A DNA stretch of 64,000 nt from Schistocerca nitens. Lineage: Eukaryota > Arthropoda > Insecta > Orthoptera > Acrididae. The notes beneath the pieces were generated by a model. It was not told the origin of the DNA. It made no database searches and was given only the letters and a program-made list of their open reading frames with translations. Each line of letters begins with the position of its first letter. The stretch's first letter is position 1. The stretch is from contig NC_064622.1 in the NCBI RefSeq assembly GCF_023898315.1, positions 270,125,503 to 270,189,502 on the forward strand. The letters are read 5' to 3'. Shown one piece after another: positions 44,869 to 53,655 of the stretch. Position numbers and translations under genes: made by a program.

Positions 44869-45726
44869 GAGCACAAAATATACAATTGTCTCACCAAGCA
44901 GATGCTCAAATCAAAATACACATACGAATCCCAATAGTGGCTCCAAATGCCTCTCTCAATTTTTTGTAGCCTTTCTTCACATCTTGGAAAAGCACCTCCC
45001 CACAATCCTTTCTAGCCAATTCCAGAAAGGGCTCTTCCAATCAGGGATGTGTAAGTCTGTTCCTAGTTCCCACCATAGAGTTACAACTTATCCACCAATA
45101 AGATATTTATATATGGAAATGGGAGAAGAGTTTCACCCCATTCCCACATCCAGATTTGTTTGTCAGAAATTCTGGAAGTTTTGTTGGGCTTTACACACCA
45201 TTCTTATCGGAAGAGCAAAGTTTGGAAATTTGCAAACACAAGAGTGCTATTTATTTTGCTTGAGGAAACTTGTCTGGAGACCACACACAGCAGAGCAGTT
45301 GGACACCACTCTTCCATTGTGCTGCTCATTGTCTCCAGAGGTTGAGCCAGGAGTATAATCCCTGAAAGGCTCGCCTGACTGTCTGTGCAGTCTGCTTGCA
45401 TAGGAGCTGCCTTCTGAGTGACTAGCAGCTCTTCCAAAGTATGTGAACTTTTCTTCTGTTTTCACCTGAGTGAAAAGGAGTTACACTGGTCCATTTAATG
45501 GGCAAAAGCTATTACAAGAATGAAATGTTAGGTTAGGTTGAGAGAGTTGGGTAACCCACATTGCTACGAGCTATCCCTAACCAGTCATGTAATCAGCTTG
45601 CAATACCAGTGAACATTTGACAGATAAAAACTGAATCAGAAAGTAAATTAAACAAGAGGGTCTTATATGCAAATTCAAATAGGATAAAATGAGAGGAGAA
45701 AGATCTGAGACAGGCTGCTGCCTCAC

Positions 45727-46220
45727 AGCACACCTTGCTACATTCTATGGAACAGTACACCCTAAGACCACAATCTACCACCCAGCCAGTAATGGGATGA
45801 TAGAACACTTGGTACTGTTCACTGAAGGCAGCCATCATGTGCCACAATATGGAGTGGACCACCACTCCCAATGGTTTTAGTCAACCTGATGAAAAGCTAC
45901 TAACCAGGTTTAGACTCTTCTTCAGCTGAATTAAAACACAGTGAAGCATTATGCCTACTAGCTGAGTATGAATTGAGGGAACAGATGTCTCACATTTGTC
46001 CCCAACAAGCATCAAGACTTGGTGCAGTTTCTAGTTGTGCACATCTGGACCTTGACAACTGTGAACTGTGAACACACCACACTTCACACCTACACTACAG
46101 CCACTGAACAATGATCCATACAGAGTCATATGACGTGGAGTGTGCAGTCTTGATGTACTTGTTAACAATAAGTCCTCTACCATCTCTCTTGACCAAGTGA
46201 AGCCCGCGTATGTTTTTTAA
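45727..46220 (+). pseudogene. gypsy integrase second half and pol C-terminus
   Basis: HLATFYGTVHPKTTIYHPAS then NGMIEHL (45728-45805) is the H-x-R-T-T-x-Y-H-P-x-x-N-G-x-x-E stretch with the last catalytic Glu, followed in another frame by KAAIMCHNMEWTT (near 45822). It continues the integrase broken at about 32720. Near 46110-46220, NDPYRVI and later NNKSSTISLDQVKPAYVF give the usual pol C-terminal end (P-Y-R-V, then S-x-D-R-L-K-P-A). Confidence 0.82.
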
Positions 46221-46380
46221 AAGAAGCTGCTTACTCTGTGCCACGACACTGACCTAATGCAGCACCAGCGCTGGCACCAGCGCCAATGCCGACACACCTC
46301 CAGGACATAGAACAAGATCAGATAAACTTGTCTACTTTCTGACACACTTCTTAGACAATGCTCTGCTTTCCTGAGTTGGC

Positions 46381-46745
46381 TGCTCCTCAATGTAGTGCAG
46401 TGTTCTGTGGTGCAACACGTGTTTCTTTCTGTCACACTGTCAAAGTATTTTTGTGACAGCCACCAGAGGTGCAGTGTTTTGGAGTAACTTTTTGCTTATT
46501 GTTGGATTGAACATTTTACCTTCTTCAGTAATAAATAGTTCTCAGTAACAGACTAATCGTCTTGTCAGTTTTCTTAGAGATAATTCTACCATAAAATAAT
46601 ACTTTTCAAAGCAGTATTCTCAATCAACAAACTTTTCCTTCCTGTAAATGGGTGAATAAAATATTAAGAATGGTTCTTGTATGAGTGTCTCATATTTTGT
46701 ATGCCATCTGGCTAGTTTCAACACACATGGCAAATTGATCAGACT
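46381..46745 (+). repeat. 3' LTR of the gypsy element
   Basis: Starts 'tgctcctcaatgtagtgcag' and matches the outer parts of the 5' LTR in order. It has no TIR insertion. Similarity fades near 46745. Confidence 0.78.
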
Positions 46746-46843
46746 CTGAAGTATCTATATCATGTGGAACAAGTTGTTATCATAAATTGACTTGTCCCAT
46801 ATCACATTGTGCCCAAGTACAGAAAAGAAAAAGAGGGGCAAAA

Positions 46844-46844
<1 letters not shown>

Positions 46845-46903
<59 letters not shown>

Positions 46904-46931
46904 GTGCACACACACACACACACACACACAC
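46845..46931. repeat. (CA)n microsatellite, interrupted
   Basis: About 27 CA units, a short break ('ctcacgtg'), then about 9 more. It abuts the 5' end of the LINE that follows. Confidence 0.95.
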
Positions 46932-46934
46932 CAA

Positions 46935-47334
46935 TGTGCACTCCGTGTGCATACCGGGGGGAGTCATTCCAGATGTGGAAAGGGTCCTTCCGGATGCCAT
47001 GAAGGGTACAGGGTGCACCCATCTGCAGGTTGTCGCTCATGTCGGCACCAATGATGTGTGTCGCTATGGATCGGAGGAAATCCTCTCTGGCTTCCGGCGG
47101 CTATCTGATTTGGTGAAGAGTGCCAGTCTCACTAGCGGGATGAAAGCAGAGCTCACCATCTGCAGCATCGTCGACAGGACTGACTGCGGACCTTTGGTAC
47201 AGAGCCGAGTGGAGGGTCTGAATCAGAGGCTGAGACGGTTCTGCGACCATGTGGGCTGCAGATTCCTCGACTTGCGCCATAGGGTGGTGGGGTTTCGGGT
47301 TCCGCTGGATAGGTCAGGAGTCCACTACACGTAA
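46935..47334 (+). pseudogene. LINE ORF1, SGNH esterase-like C-terminal domain
   Basis: GVIPDVERVLPDAMKGTGCT, then LQVVAHVGTNDVCRYGSEEI (the G-x-N-D block), LSGFRRLSDLVKSASLTSG, then LNQRLRRFCDHVGCRFLDLR and LDRSGVHYT (the final D-x-x-H). These blocks match the SGNH/GDSL-type esterase found in ORF1 of CR1-like LINEs. The N-terminal part, including the nucleophile Ser block, is missing because of truncation at the microsatellite. Ends at the TAA at 47332-47334. Confidence 0.82.
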
Positions 47335-47345
47335 CAAGCGGCTAC

Positions 47346-48218
47346 ATGGGTAGCAGGGGTTGTGTGGCGTGGGCTGGGCGGTTTTTTAGGTTAGATGGCC
47401 TTGGGCAAGTACAGAAAGGGCAACAGCCTCAACGGGTGCGGGGCAAAGTCAGGACATGCGGGGACCAAGCAGCAATCGGTATTGTAATTGTCAACTGTCG
47501 AATCTGCGTTGGTAAAGTACCGGAACTTCAAACGCTGATAGAAAGCACCAAAGCTGAAATCGTTATAGGTACAGAAAGCTGGCTGAAGACAGAGATAAAT
47601 TCTGCCAAAATTTTTACAAAGGTACAGATGGTGTTTAGAAAGGATAGATTGCATGCAACCGGTGGTGGAGTGTTCATCGCTGTTAGTAGTAGTTTATCCT
47701 GTAGTGAAGTAGAAGTGGATAGTTCCTGTGAATTATTATGGGTGGACGTTACACTCAACAACCGAGCTAGGTTAATAATTGGCTCCTTTTACCAACCTCC
47801 CGACTCAGCAGCATTAGTGGCAGAACAACTGAGAGAAAATTTGGAATACATTTCACATAAATTTTCTCAGCATGTTATAGTCTTAGGTGGAGATTTCAAT
47901 TTACCAGATATAGACTGGGACACTCAGATGTTTAGGACAGGTGGTAGGGACAGAGCATCGAGTGACATTATACTGAGTGCACTATCCGAAAATTACCTTG
48001 AGCAATTAAACAGAGAACCGACTCGTGGAGATAACATCTTGGACCTACTGATAACAAACAGACCCGAACTTTTCGACTCTGTATGTGCAGAACAGGGAAT
48101 CAGTGATCATAAGGCCGTTGCAGCATCCCTGAATATGGAAGTTAATAGGAATATAAAGAAGGGAGGAAGGTTTATCTGTTTAGCAAGAGTAATAGAAGGC
48201 AGATTTCAGACTACCTAA
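47346..48218 (+). pseudogene. LINE ORF2, endonuclease domain
   Basis: A single frame to about 48165, then shifted. IVIVNCRICVGKVPELQTLI opens the fold; then AEIVIGTESWLKTEI (metal-binding Glu), GGGVFIAVSSSLSC, LLWVDVTLNNRARLIIGSFY, VIVLGGDFNLPDIDWDTQ (the G-D-F-N catalytic block), DLLITNRPELFDSV and GISDHKAVAA (the S-D-H block). All catalytic motifs are present. It cuts target DNA to start reverse transcription. The true start of ORF2 is uncertain; 47346 is simply the first ATG in frame. Confidence 0.92.
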
Positions 48219-50194
48219 CAGACCAAAATGAAAATTTCTGTTCCGACACTGACAATGTTGAGTGTTTATGGAAAAAGTTCAAGGCAATCGTAAAATGCAT
48301 TTTAGACAGGTACGTGCCGAGTAAAACTGTGAGGGACGGGAAAAACCCACCGTGGTACAACAACAAAGTTAGGAAACTACTGCAAAAGCAAAGAGAGCTT
48401 CACTCCAAGTTTAAACACAGCCAAAACCTCTCAGACAAACAGAAGCTAAACGATGTCAAAGTTAGCGTAAGGAGGGCTATGCGTGAAGCGTTCAGTGAAT
48501 TTGAAAGTAAAATTCTATGTACCGACTTGACAGAAAATCCTAGGAGGTTCTGGTCTTACTTTAAATCAGTAAGTGGCTCGAAACAGCATATCCAGACACT
48601 CCGGGATGATGATGGCATTGAAACAGAGGATGACACGCGTAAAGCTGAAATACTAAACACCTTTTTCCAAAGCTGTTTCACAGAGGAAGACCGCACTGCA
48701 GTTCCTTCTCTAAATCCTCGCACAAACGAAAAAATGGCTGACAACGAAATAAGTGTCCAAGGAATAGAAAAGCAACTGGAATCACTCAACAGAGGAAAGT
48801 CCACTGGACCTGACGGGATACCAATTCGATTCTACACAGAGTACGCGAAAGAACTTGCCCCCCTTCTAACAGCTGTGTACCGCAAGTCTCTAGAGGAACG
48901 GAGGATTCCAAATGATTGGAAAAGAGCACAGGTAGTCCCAGTCTTCAAGAAGGGTCGTCAAGCAGATGCGCAAAACTATAGACCTATATCTCTGACGTCG
49001 ATCTGTTGTAGAATTTTAGAACATGTTTTTTGCTCGAGTATCATGTCGTTTTTGGAAACCCAGAATCTACTATGTAGGAATCAACATGGATTTTGGAAAC
49101 AGGGATCATGTGAGACCCAACTCGCTTTATTTGTTCATGAGACCCAGAAAATATTAGATACAGGCTCCCAGGTAGATGCTATTTTTCTTGACTTCCGGAA
49201 GGCGTTCGATACAGTTCCGCACTGTCGCCAGATAAACAAAGTAAGAGCCTACAGAATATCAGACCAGCTGTGTGGCTGGATTGAAGAGTTTCTAGCAAAC
49301 AGAACACAGCATGTTGTTATCAATGGAGAGACGTCTACAGACGTTAAAGTAACCTCTGGCGTGCCACAGGGGAGTGTTATGGGACCATTGCTTTTCACAA
49401 TATATATAAATGACCTAGTAGATAGTGTCGGAAGTTCCATGCGGCTTTTCGCGGATGATGCTGTAGTATACAGAGAAGTGGCAGCATTAGAAAATTGTAG
49501 CGAAATGCAGGAAGATCTGCAGCGGATAGGCACTTGGTGCAGGGAGTGGCAACTGTCCCTTAACATAGACAAATGTAATGTATTGCGAATACATAGAAAG
49601 AAGGATCTGTTATTGTATGATTATATGATAGCGGAACAAACACTGGTAGCAGTTACTTCTGTAAAATATCTGGGAGTATGCGTGCGGAACGATTTGAAGT
49701 AGAATGATCATATAAAATTAATTGTTGGTAAGGCGGGTACCAGGTTGAGATTCATTGGGAGAGTGCTTAGAAAATGTAGTCCATCAACAAAGGAGGTGGC
49801 TTACAAAACACTCGTTCGACCTATACTTGAGTATTGCTCATCAGTGTGGGATCCGTACCAGATCGGGTTGATGGAGGAGATAGAGAAGATCCAAAGAAGA
49901 GCGGCGCGTTTCATCACAAGGTTATTTGGTAACCGTGATAGTGTTACAGAGATGTTTAATAAACTCAAGTGGCAGACTCTGCAAGAGAGGCGCTCTGCAT
50001 CGCGGTGTAGCTTGCTCGCCAGGTTTCGAGAGGGTGCATTTCTGGATGAGGTATCGAATATATTGCTTCCCCCTACTTATACCTCCCGAGGGGATCACGA
50101 ATGTAAAATTAGAGAGATTAGAGCGCGCACGGAGGCTTTCAGACAGTCGCTCTTCCCGCGAACCATACGCGACTGGAACAGGAAAGGGAGGTAA
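48219..50194 (+). pseudogene. LINE ORF2, reverse transcriptase and C-terminus
   Basis: After the frameshift the frame is open from about 48170 to a TAG at 49700-49702 and again to 50194. Motifs: PPWYNNKVRKLLQKQRELHS (linker), GKSTGPDGIPIRF (near 48800), VVPVFKKGRQADAQNYRPIS (near 48930), GFWKQGSCETQLALF, AIFLDFRKAFDTVPH (catalytic Asp, near 49180), SGVPQGSVMGPLLFTIYIND (near 49360) and MRLFADDAVVYRE (F-A-D-D, near 49440). Then CREWQLSLNIDKCNVLRI, VKYLGVCV and, past the stop, YKTLVRPILEYCSSVWDPYQ and IEKIQRRAARFI. Catalytic residues are intact; only the stop and the shift separate it from a working ORF2. Confidence 0.93.
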
Positions 50195-50258
50195 TGACAG
50201 TGGCACGTAAAGTGCCCTCCGCCACACACCGTTGGGTGGCTTGCGGAGTATAAATTTA

Positions 50259-50288
50259 GATGTAGATGTAGATGTAGATGTAGATGTA
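50259..50288 (+). repeat. (GATGTA)n LINE 3' tail
   Basis: Five GATGTA units ending the LINE, used in place of poly-A by several insect LINE families. Confidence 0.9.
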
Positions 50289-50492
50289 TTTATGCAGGTA
50301 CTCTTTGGATATTCTGGCTCTGAAATGCATACTTTGACTGGTGTTTCCAATCTAAGTATTATTTTGGTATGAACAAATTCAGTCATTTCTGTTAACTACA
50401 AAACCTTTTGTTATACACTGTAACTCACATTTAGTAATAAATGACTGATTAAGATTATGTTTAGAAATTTTAATATCCATCTTCTTTCTCAG

Positions 50493-50698
50493 CAACAGGA
50501 TTTTCATCAGTAAAAGTGGCCTGAAAAATAATTTATTTACAATGAACTACTATCTTCTGCCATTTGATGGAAAACTGTGGATTGCTGTCATCATTTGCAT
50601 GATTTTAATAACAGTTGTGCTTGGAATGCTATATGAAAGAGGAGGACATCACATCAGTGAAGCCGTATTGTGGACAATTGGAATATTTTGCATGCAGG
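50493..50698 (+). CDS. Ionotropic receptor exon (end of S1, TM1, start of pore)
   Basis: 206 bp; acceptor 'cttctttctcag' ending at 50492, donor CAGG|gtgaga at 50699. Its first base C completes the Tyr codon TA|C begun at 28208. The frame reads NRIFISKSGLKNNLFTMNYY, LLPFDGKLW, then a membrane helix IAVIICMILITVVLGMLYE (TM1), a cytoplasmic loop, and ISEAVLWTIGIFCMQG leading into the pore. L-x-x-F-x-x-P-F-x-x-x-x-W before TM1 is standard in IRs. The exon ends in phase 1. The next exon (rest of the pore and TM2) was not found in the remaining 13.3 kb. An alternative start at the internal ATG (50542) would be an artefact of ignoring splicing. Confidence 0.93.
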
Positions 50699-51419
50699 GT
50701 GAGAGATACTGTAGATATTTTGTTTGGATTAGCGTAATTAAAATTAAGAATGTCATGCAGTTAAATAGATTAAATGTCTGTGTGCAACATCCAGTTTGCA
50801 AGTCAGTCATCATTTATATGGAAGTAACTGGTGCTTGCACAGCTGGATGTATGATTTACACAAACATTACTGGGAAAAAAACAACCACATAAGAATAAAA
50901 TGCAGATTGACAGACAAAGAGAGGAGCATTAGCTTTTGGTGTCAGTAATTCCTTCGTCTAGAAAGCAGGAAGAGATCGAAGAAAAAGGATTATGCAGGAA
51001 AATAACACAATATGTAAGCAGTGGGAGATAAAACAGGAGAGCTGGAAAGATGGAAGTGGTGTATAGGTAGTTAACAAATAACAGATAGGAAGGGGAGATA
51101 CTAGAATAACAGTATGTGGTGATCACAATATCGACTAATCGATTAACTCCAGTGTAATGATTGTCTATGAACTTCTTTGAGATGTAGCCATGGCTTCTTC
51201 AATATGTGCTGAGTGTTTGTGTATCTGGACTCCTCATAAGTGTTTTGATGCTTAATAAATTATTTGCTTTGCTCTATGACAGAGTTGTTTGTTCATAGTT
51301 GAGATCATTCAGAAATACCTTTCTGTACCACCTACAAGTGCATTGGGCCCAATTATGGACAGTGCAACATTTTACTTGCTACCTATACACTCATAAAATT
51401 CTTGATTGATTGTGTAGTT
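50699..51419 (+). other. IR intron, proximal part; no gene
   Basis: Start of another large intron. No recognisable element up to the pogo transposase. Confidence 0.5.
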
Positions 51420-51706
51420 CATTTATCTATACATCAAGAGGTTGTAGTTGTGAATTAAGTCCTCCTGTCTCAATTTCTCTTTCACAGAATTTTTCAAATG
51501 ACTACTAAACTGATCCAACACAAGAAGAGAACACTTGTTCAGTAAAGCACCTTTCCTTCTCTCCCACACTCTGTTAATCCATAATTTCATACCATCCTCA
51601 TCCATCCAACTCTTGTCATGTATGTGAGCAGCAACATTTGGCATTATTTCAGAAGGTTTCAGCATTGTTTTGCATTTGAAAATGATCATTTAATTGAGTT
51701 TAGTAT

Positions 51707-53030
51707 CATCAGCACTTCAAGAAGAATATAACAATTCCAATCCCAAAGAAAGCAGGGGTTGACAGATGTGAAAATTACTGAACTATCAGTTTAATAAGCC
51801 ACAGCTGCAAAATAATAACACGTATTCTTTACAGACAAATGGAAAAACTGGTAGAAGCCAACCTCGGGGAAGATCAGTTTGGATTCCGTAGAAATGTTGG
51901 AACACATGAGGCAACACTGACCCTATGCCTTATCTTAGAAAATAGATTAAGGAAAGGCAAATCTACATTTCTAGTATTTGTAGACTTAGAGAAAGCTTTT
52001 GACAATGTTGACTGGAATACTCTATTTCAAATTCTGAAGGTGACAGGGGTAAAATACAGGGAGTAAAAGGCCATTTACAATTTGTACAGAAACCAGATGG
52101 CAGTTATAATAATCGAGGGGCATGAAAGGGAAGCAGTGGTTGGGAAGGGAGTGAGACAGGGTTGTAGCCTATCCCTGATGTTATTCAATCTGTATATTCA
52201 GCAAGCAGTAAAGGAAACAAAAGAAAAATTTGGAGTAGGAAAAACTTTGAGGTTCGCGGATGACATTGTAATTCTGTCAGAGATGGCAAAGGGCCTAGAA
52301 GAGCAGCTGAACGGAATGGACAGTGTCTTGACTGGAGGATATAAGATGAACATCAACAAAAGCAAAACGAGGATAATGGAATGTAGTCAAATTAAATTGG
52401 GTGAGGCTGCGGGTATTAGATTAGGAAATGAGAAGCTTAAAGTAGTAAATGAGTTTTGCTATTTGGGGAGCAAAATAACTGATGATGGTTGAAGTAGAGA
52501 GGTGATGGCAAGGAAAGCGTTTCTGAAGAAGAGAAATTTGTTAACATCGAGTATAGATTTAAGTGTCAGGAAGTCTTTTCTGAAAGTATTTGTATGGAGT
52601 GTAGCCATGTATGGAAGTGAAATGTGAATGATAAATAGTTTAGGCAAAAAGAGAATAGAAGCTTTCAAAATGTGGTGCTACGAAGGATGCTGAAGATTAG
52701 ATGGGTAGATCACATAACTAATGAGGAGGTACTGAATAGAATTGGGGAGAAGAGAAATCTGTGGCACAACTTGACTAGAAGAAGGAATTGATTGGTAGGA
52801 TATATTCTGAGGCATCAAGGGATTACCAATTTAGTATTGGAGGGCAGCGTGGAGGGTAAAAATGCAGAGGGAGACCAAGAGATGAATACACTAAACAGAT
52901 TCAGAAAGATGTAGGTTTCAGTAGGTACTGGGAGATGAAGAAGCTTGCACAGGATAGAGTAGCATGGAGAGCTGCATCAAGCCAGTCTCTGGACTGAAGA
53001 CCACAACAACAACAACAACAACATCAGCAC
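51707..53030 (+). mobile_element. RTE/R4-like LINE with 9-bp target duplications
   Basis: The body is 51716-53021 (1306 bp), flanked by CATCAGCAC at 51707-51715 and 53022-53030. It is a 5'-truncated LINE holding only RT and the C-terminal part, ending in a (CAA)n tail (53001-53021) after 'ggactgaagaccaca'. It is inserted in the pogo transposase; removing it and one duplication rejoins the pogo frame (CCADDTKLN region). Clade is judged from RT motifs and the CAA tail and is not certain. Confidence 0.94.
51716..52640 (+). pseudogene. RTE/R4-like LINE reverse transcriptase (partial, stops)
   Basis: FKKNITIPIPKKAGVDRCEN (from 51717), then YRQMEKLVEANLGEDQFGFR (near 51830), FLVFVDLEKAFDNVDWNTLF (catalytic Asp, near 51970), a TAA at 52064-52066, then GKGVRQGCSLSLMLFNLYIQ (near 52140), LRFADDIVILSEMAKGL (F-A-D-D, near 52250) and NEFCYLGSKITDDG (near 52450). 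A TGA at 52490-52492 precedes SREVMARKAFLKKRNLLTSS and FVWSVAMYGSEM. The front of the RT and the whole endonuclease are absent. Confidence 0.92.
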
Positions 53031-53655
53031 AGCATGGAAGGACAACAATGTAGGGTATTTTTTCATGTCCACTTTTTTTATATAGTTACAGTTTTAGCAC
53101 CTTTCTTGGCAACAGTTCTGCTACTCACTACATCATATGTCAGAGAAGTTTCATCCATATTCGCTACTTTGCTTGGTTCCACACTGGTTTTCTGTTGATA
53201 TTGAATAATAAAGTGATGGAAAAATAATATTTTTCTCTTCACACTCTTGTGGCATTTTCTGGGATATTTGGTTTTGGTTTGCATGCTAAGTCCATGACGC
53301 TTCATAAACCAGTAGCACCAACCATTGAAATCCTTAAAGTCTGTAAAGTCCACTGTAGTGCTAGCTTACGAGCATCTATTTGCATCATTTGTATATTAAT
53401 TCTAATGCCGTTTCAGTGTAGTCCTTGAATCCATTTCAATATGTCATCTTCTAGTTTTGGCCATTTTGCATTCAGTCCTGTAATTGCACATTAGTTCTCC
53501 TCACTTTTTTCAGTTTCTCTTTACTAGCCCACCAATTGTAAATGGTTATTTCTGTTGGTGGAGAGCCAAAATGTTGCTCAGCTGCTCTGTTTCCATGTTC
53601 TTCTGCGCATGCTATTACTTTCTGTTTATAGTCCACATCATATGAATACCTTTAA

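Larger units (their letters stand above)
42643..45726. repeat. Long direct repeat copy B (probable LTR), interrupted by Tc1-like element
   Basis: Collinear with 32768-34684. After removing 43621-44866 plus one TA it is about 1.84 kb. It ends 'ctcaca' at 45726, after which the host gypsy integrase resumes. See copy A for shared landmarks. Confidence 0.8.
28883..46745 (+). mobile_element. Ty3/gypsy LTR retrotransposon hosting several later insertions
   Basis: A plus-strand gypsy element: 5' LTR (28883-30120, interrupted), primer site (30130), gag, RT, RNase H, integrase first half (to about 32720), integrase second half (from 45727), pol C-terminus (46110-46220) and 3' LTR (46381-46745). The LTRs share 'tgctcctca.tgtagtgcag', 'ataaatagttct', 'tccttcctgtaaatgggtga' and 'tattaagaatggttcttgt' with moderate divergence. 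Later arrivals are a TIR element in the 5' LTR, a SINE in RNase H and a 13-kb composite insertion in integrase. All coding parts are broken. It sits in the last visible IR intron, same strand as the gene. Confidence 0.85.
46935..50290 (+). mobile_element. CR1/Jockey-superfamily LINE, 5'-truncated
   Basis: Order on the + strand: end of ORF1 with an SGNH esterase-like domain, apurinic-type endonuclease, reverse transcriptase, C-terminal domain, and a 3' end of tandem GATGTA units (50259-50288). ORF2 needs one frameshift (near 48165) and reads through one TAG (49700-49702). With only two defects it is the youngest-looking LINE here. It starts in a CA microsatellite and lies in the last visible IR intron, 200 bp before the next exon. 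Confidence 0.93.
51420..53655 (-). pseudogene. pogo/Tigger-type transposase, split by a LINE
   Basis: Minus-strand DDE_1 transposase. N-terminal helix-turn-helix near 53650-53480: RYSYDVDYKQKVIACAEEHG, NRAAEQHFG, then YNWWASKEKLKKVRRTN. The CENP-B-like part and start of the catalytic domain lie at 53353-53078: DFNGWCYWFMKRHGLSMQTK, KVANMDETSLTYDV (first Asp) and VAKKGAKTVTI. The LINE at 51716-53021 interrupts. Beyond it at 51689-51423: MIIFKCKTMLKPSEIMPNVA, KSWMDEDGMKLWINRVWERR and SLLVLDQFSSHLKNSVKEKL (second catalytic Asp). Its inverted terminal repeat may be the sequence ending 'ggtccataaatacag' near 54034. Confidence 0.9.

Noticed and set aside
46755..47054. Open frames with Thr-His or Cys-Val repeats
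   Set aside because: Microsatellite translation; only the part after 46935 in one frame has real similarity (LINE ORF1).
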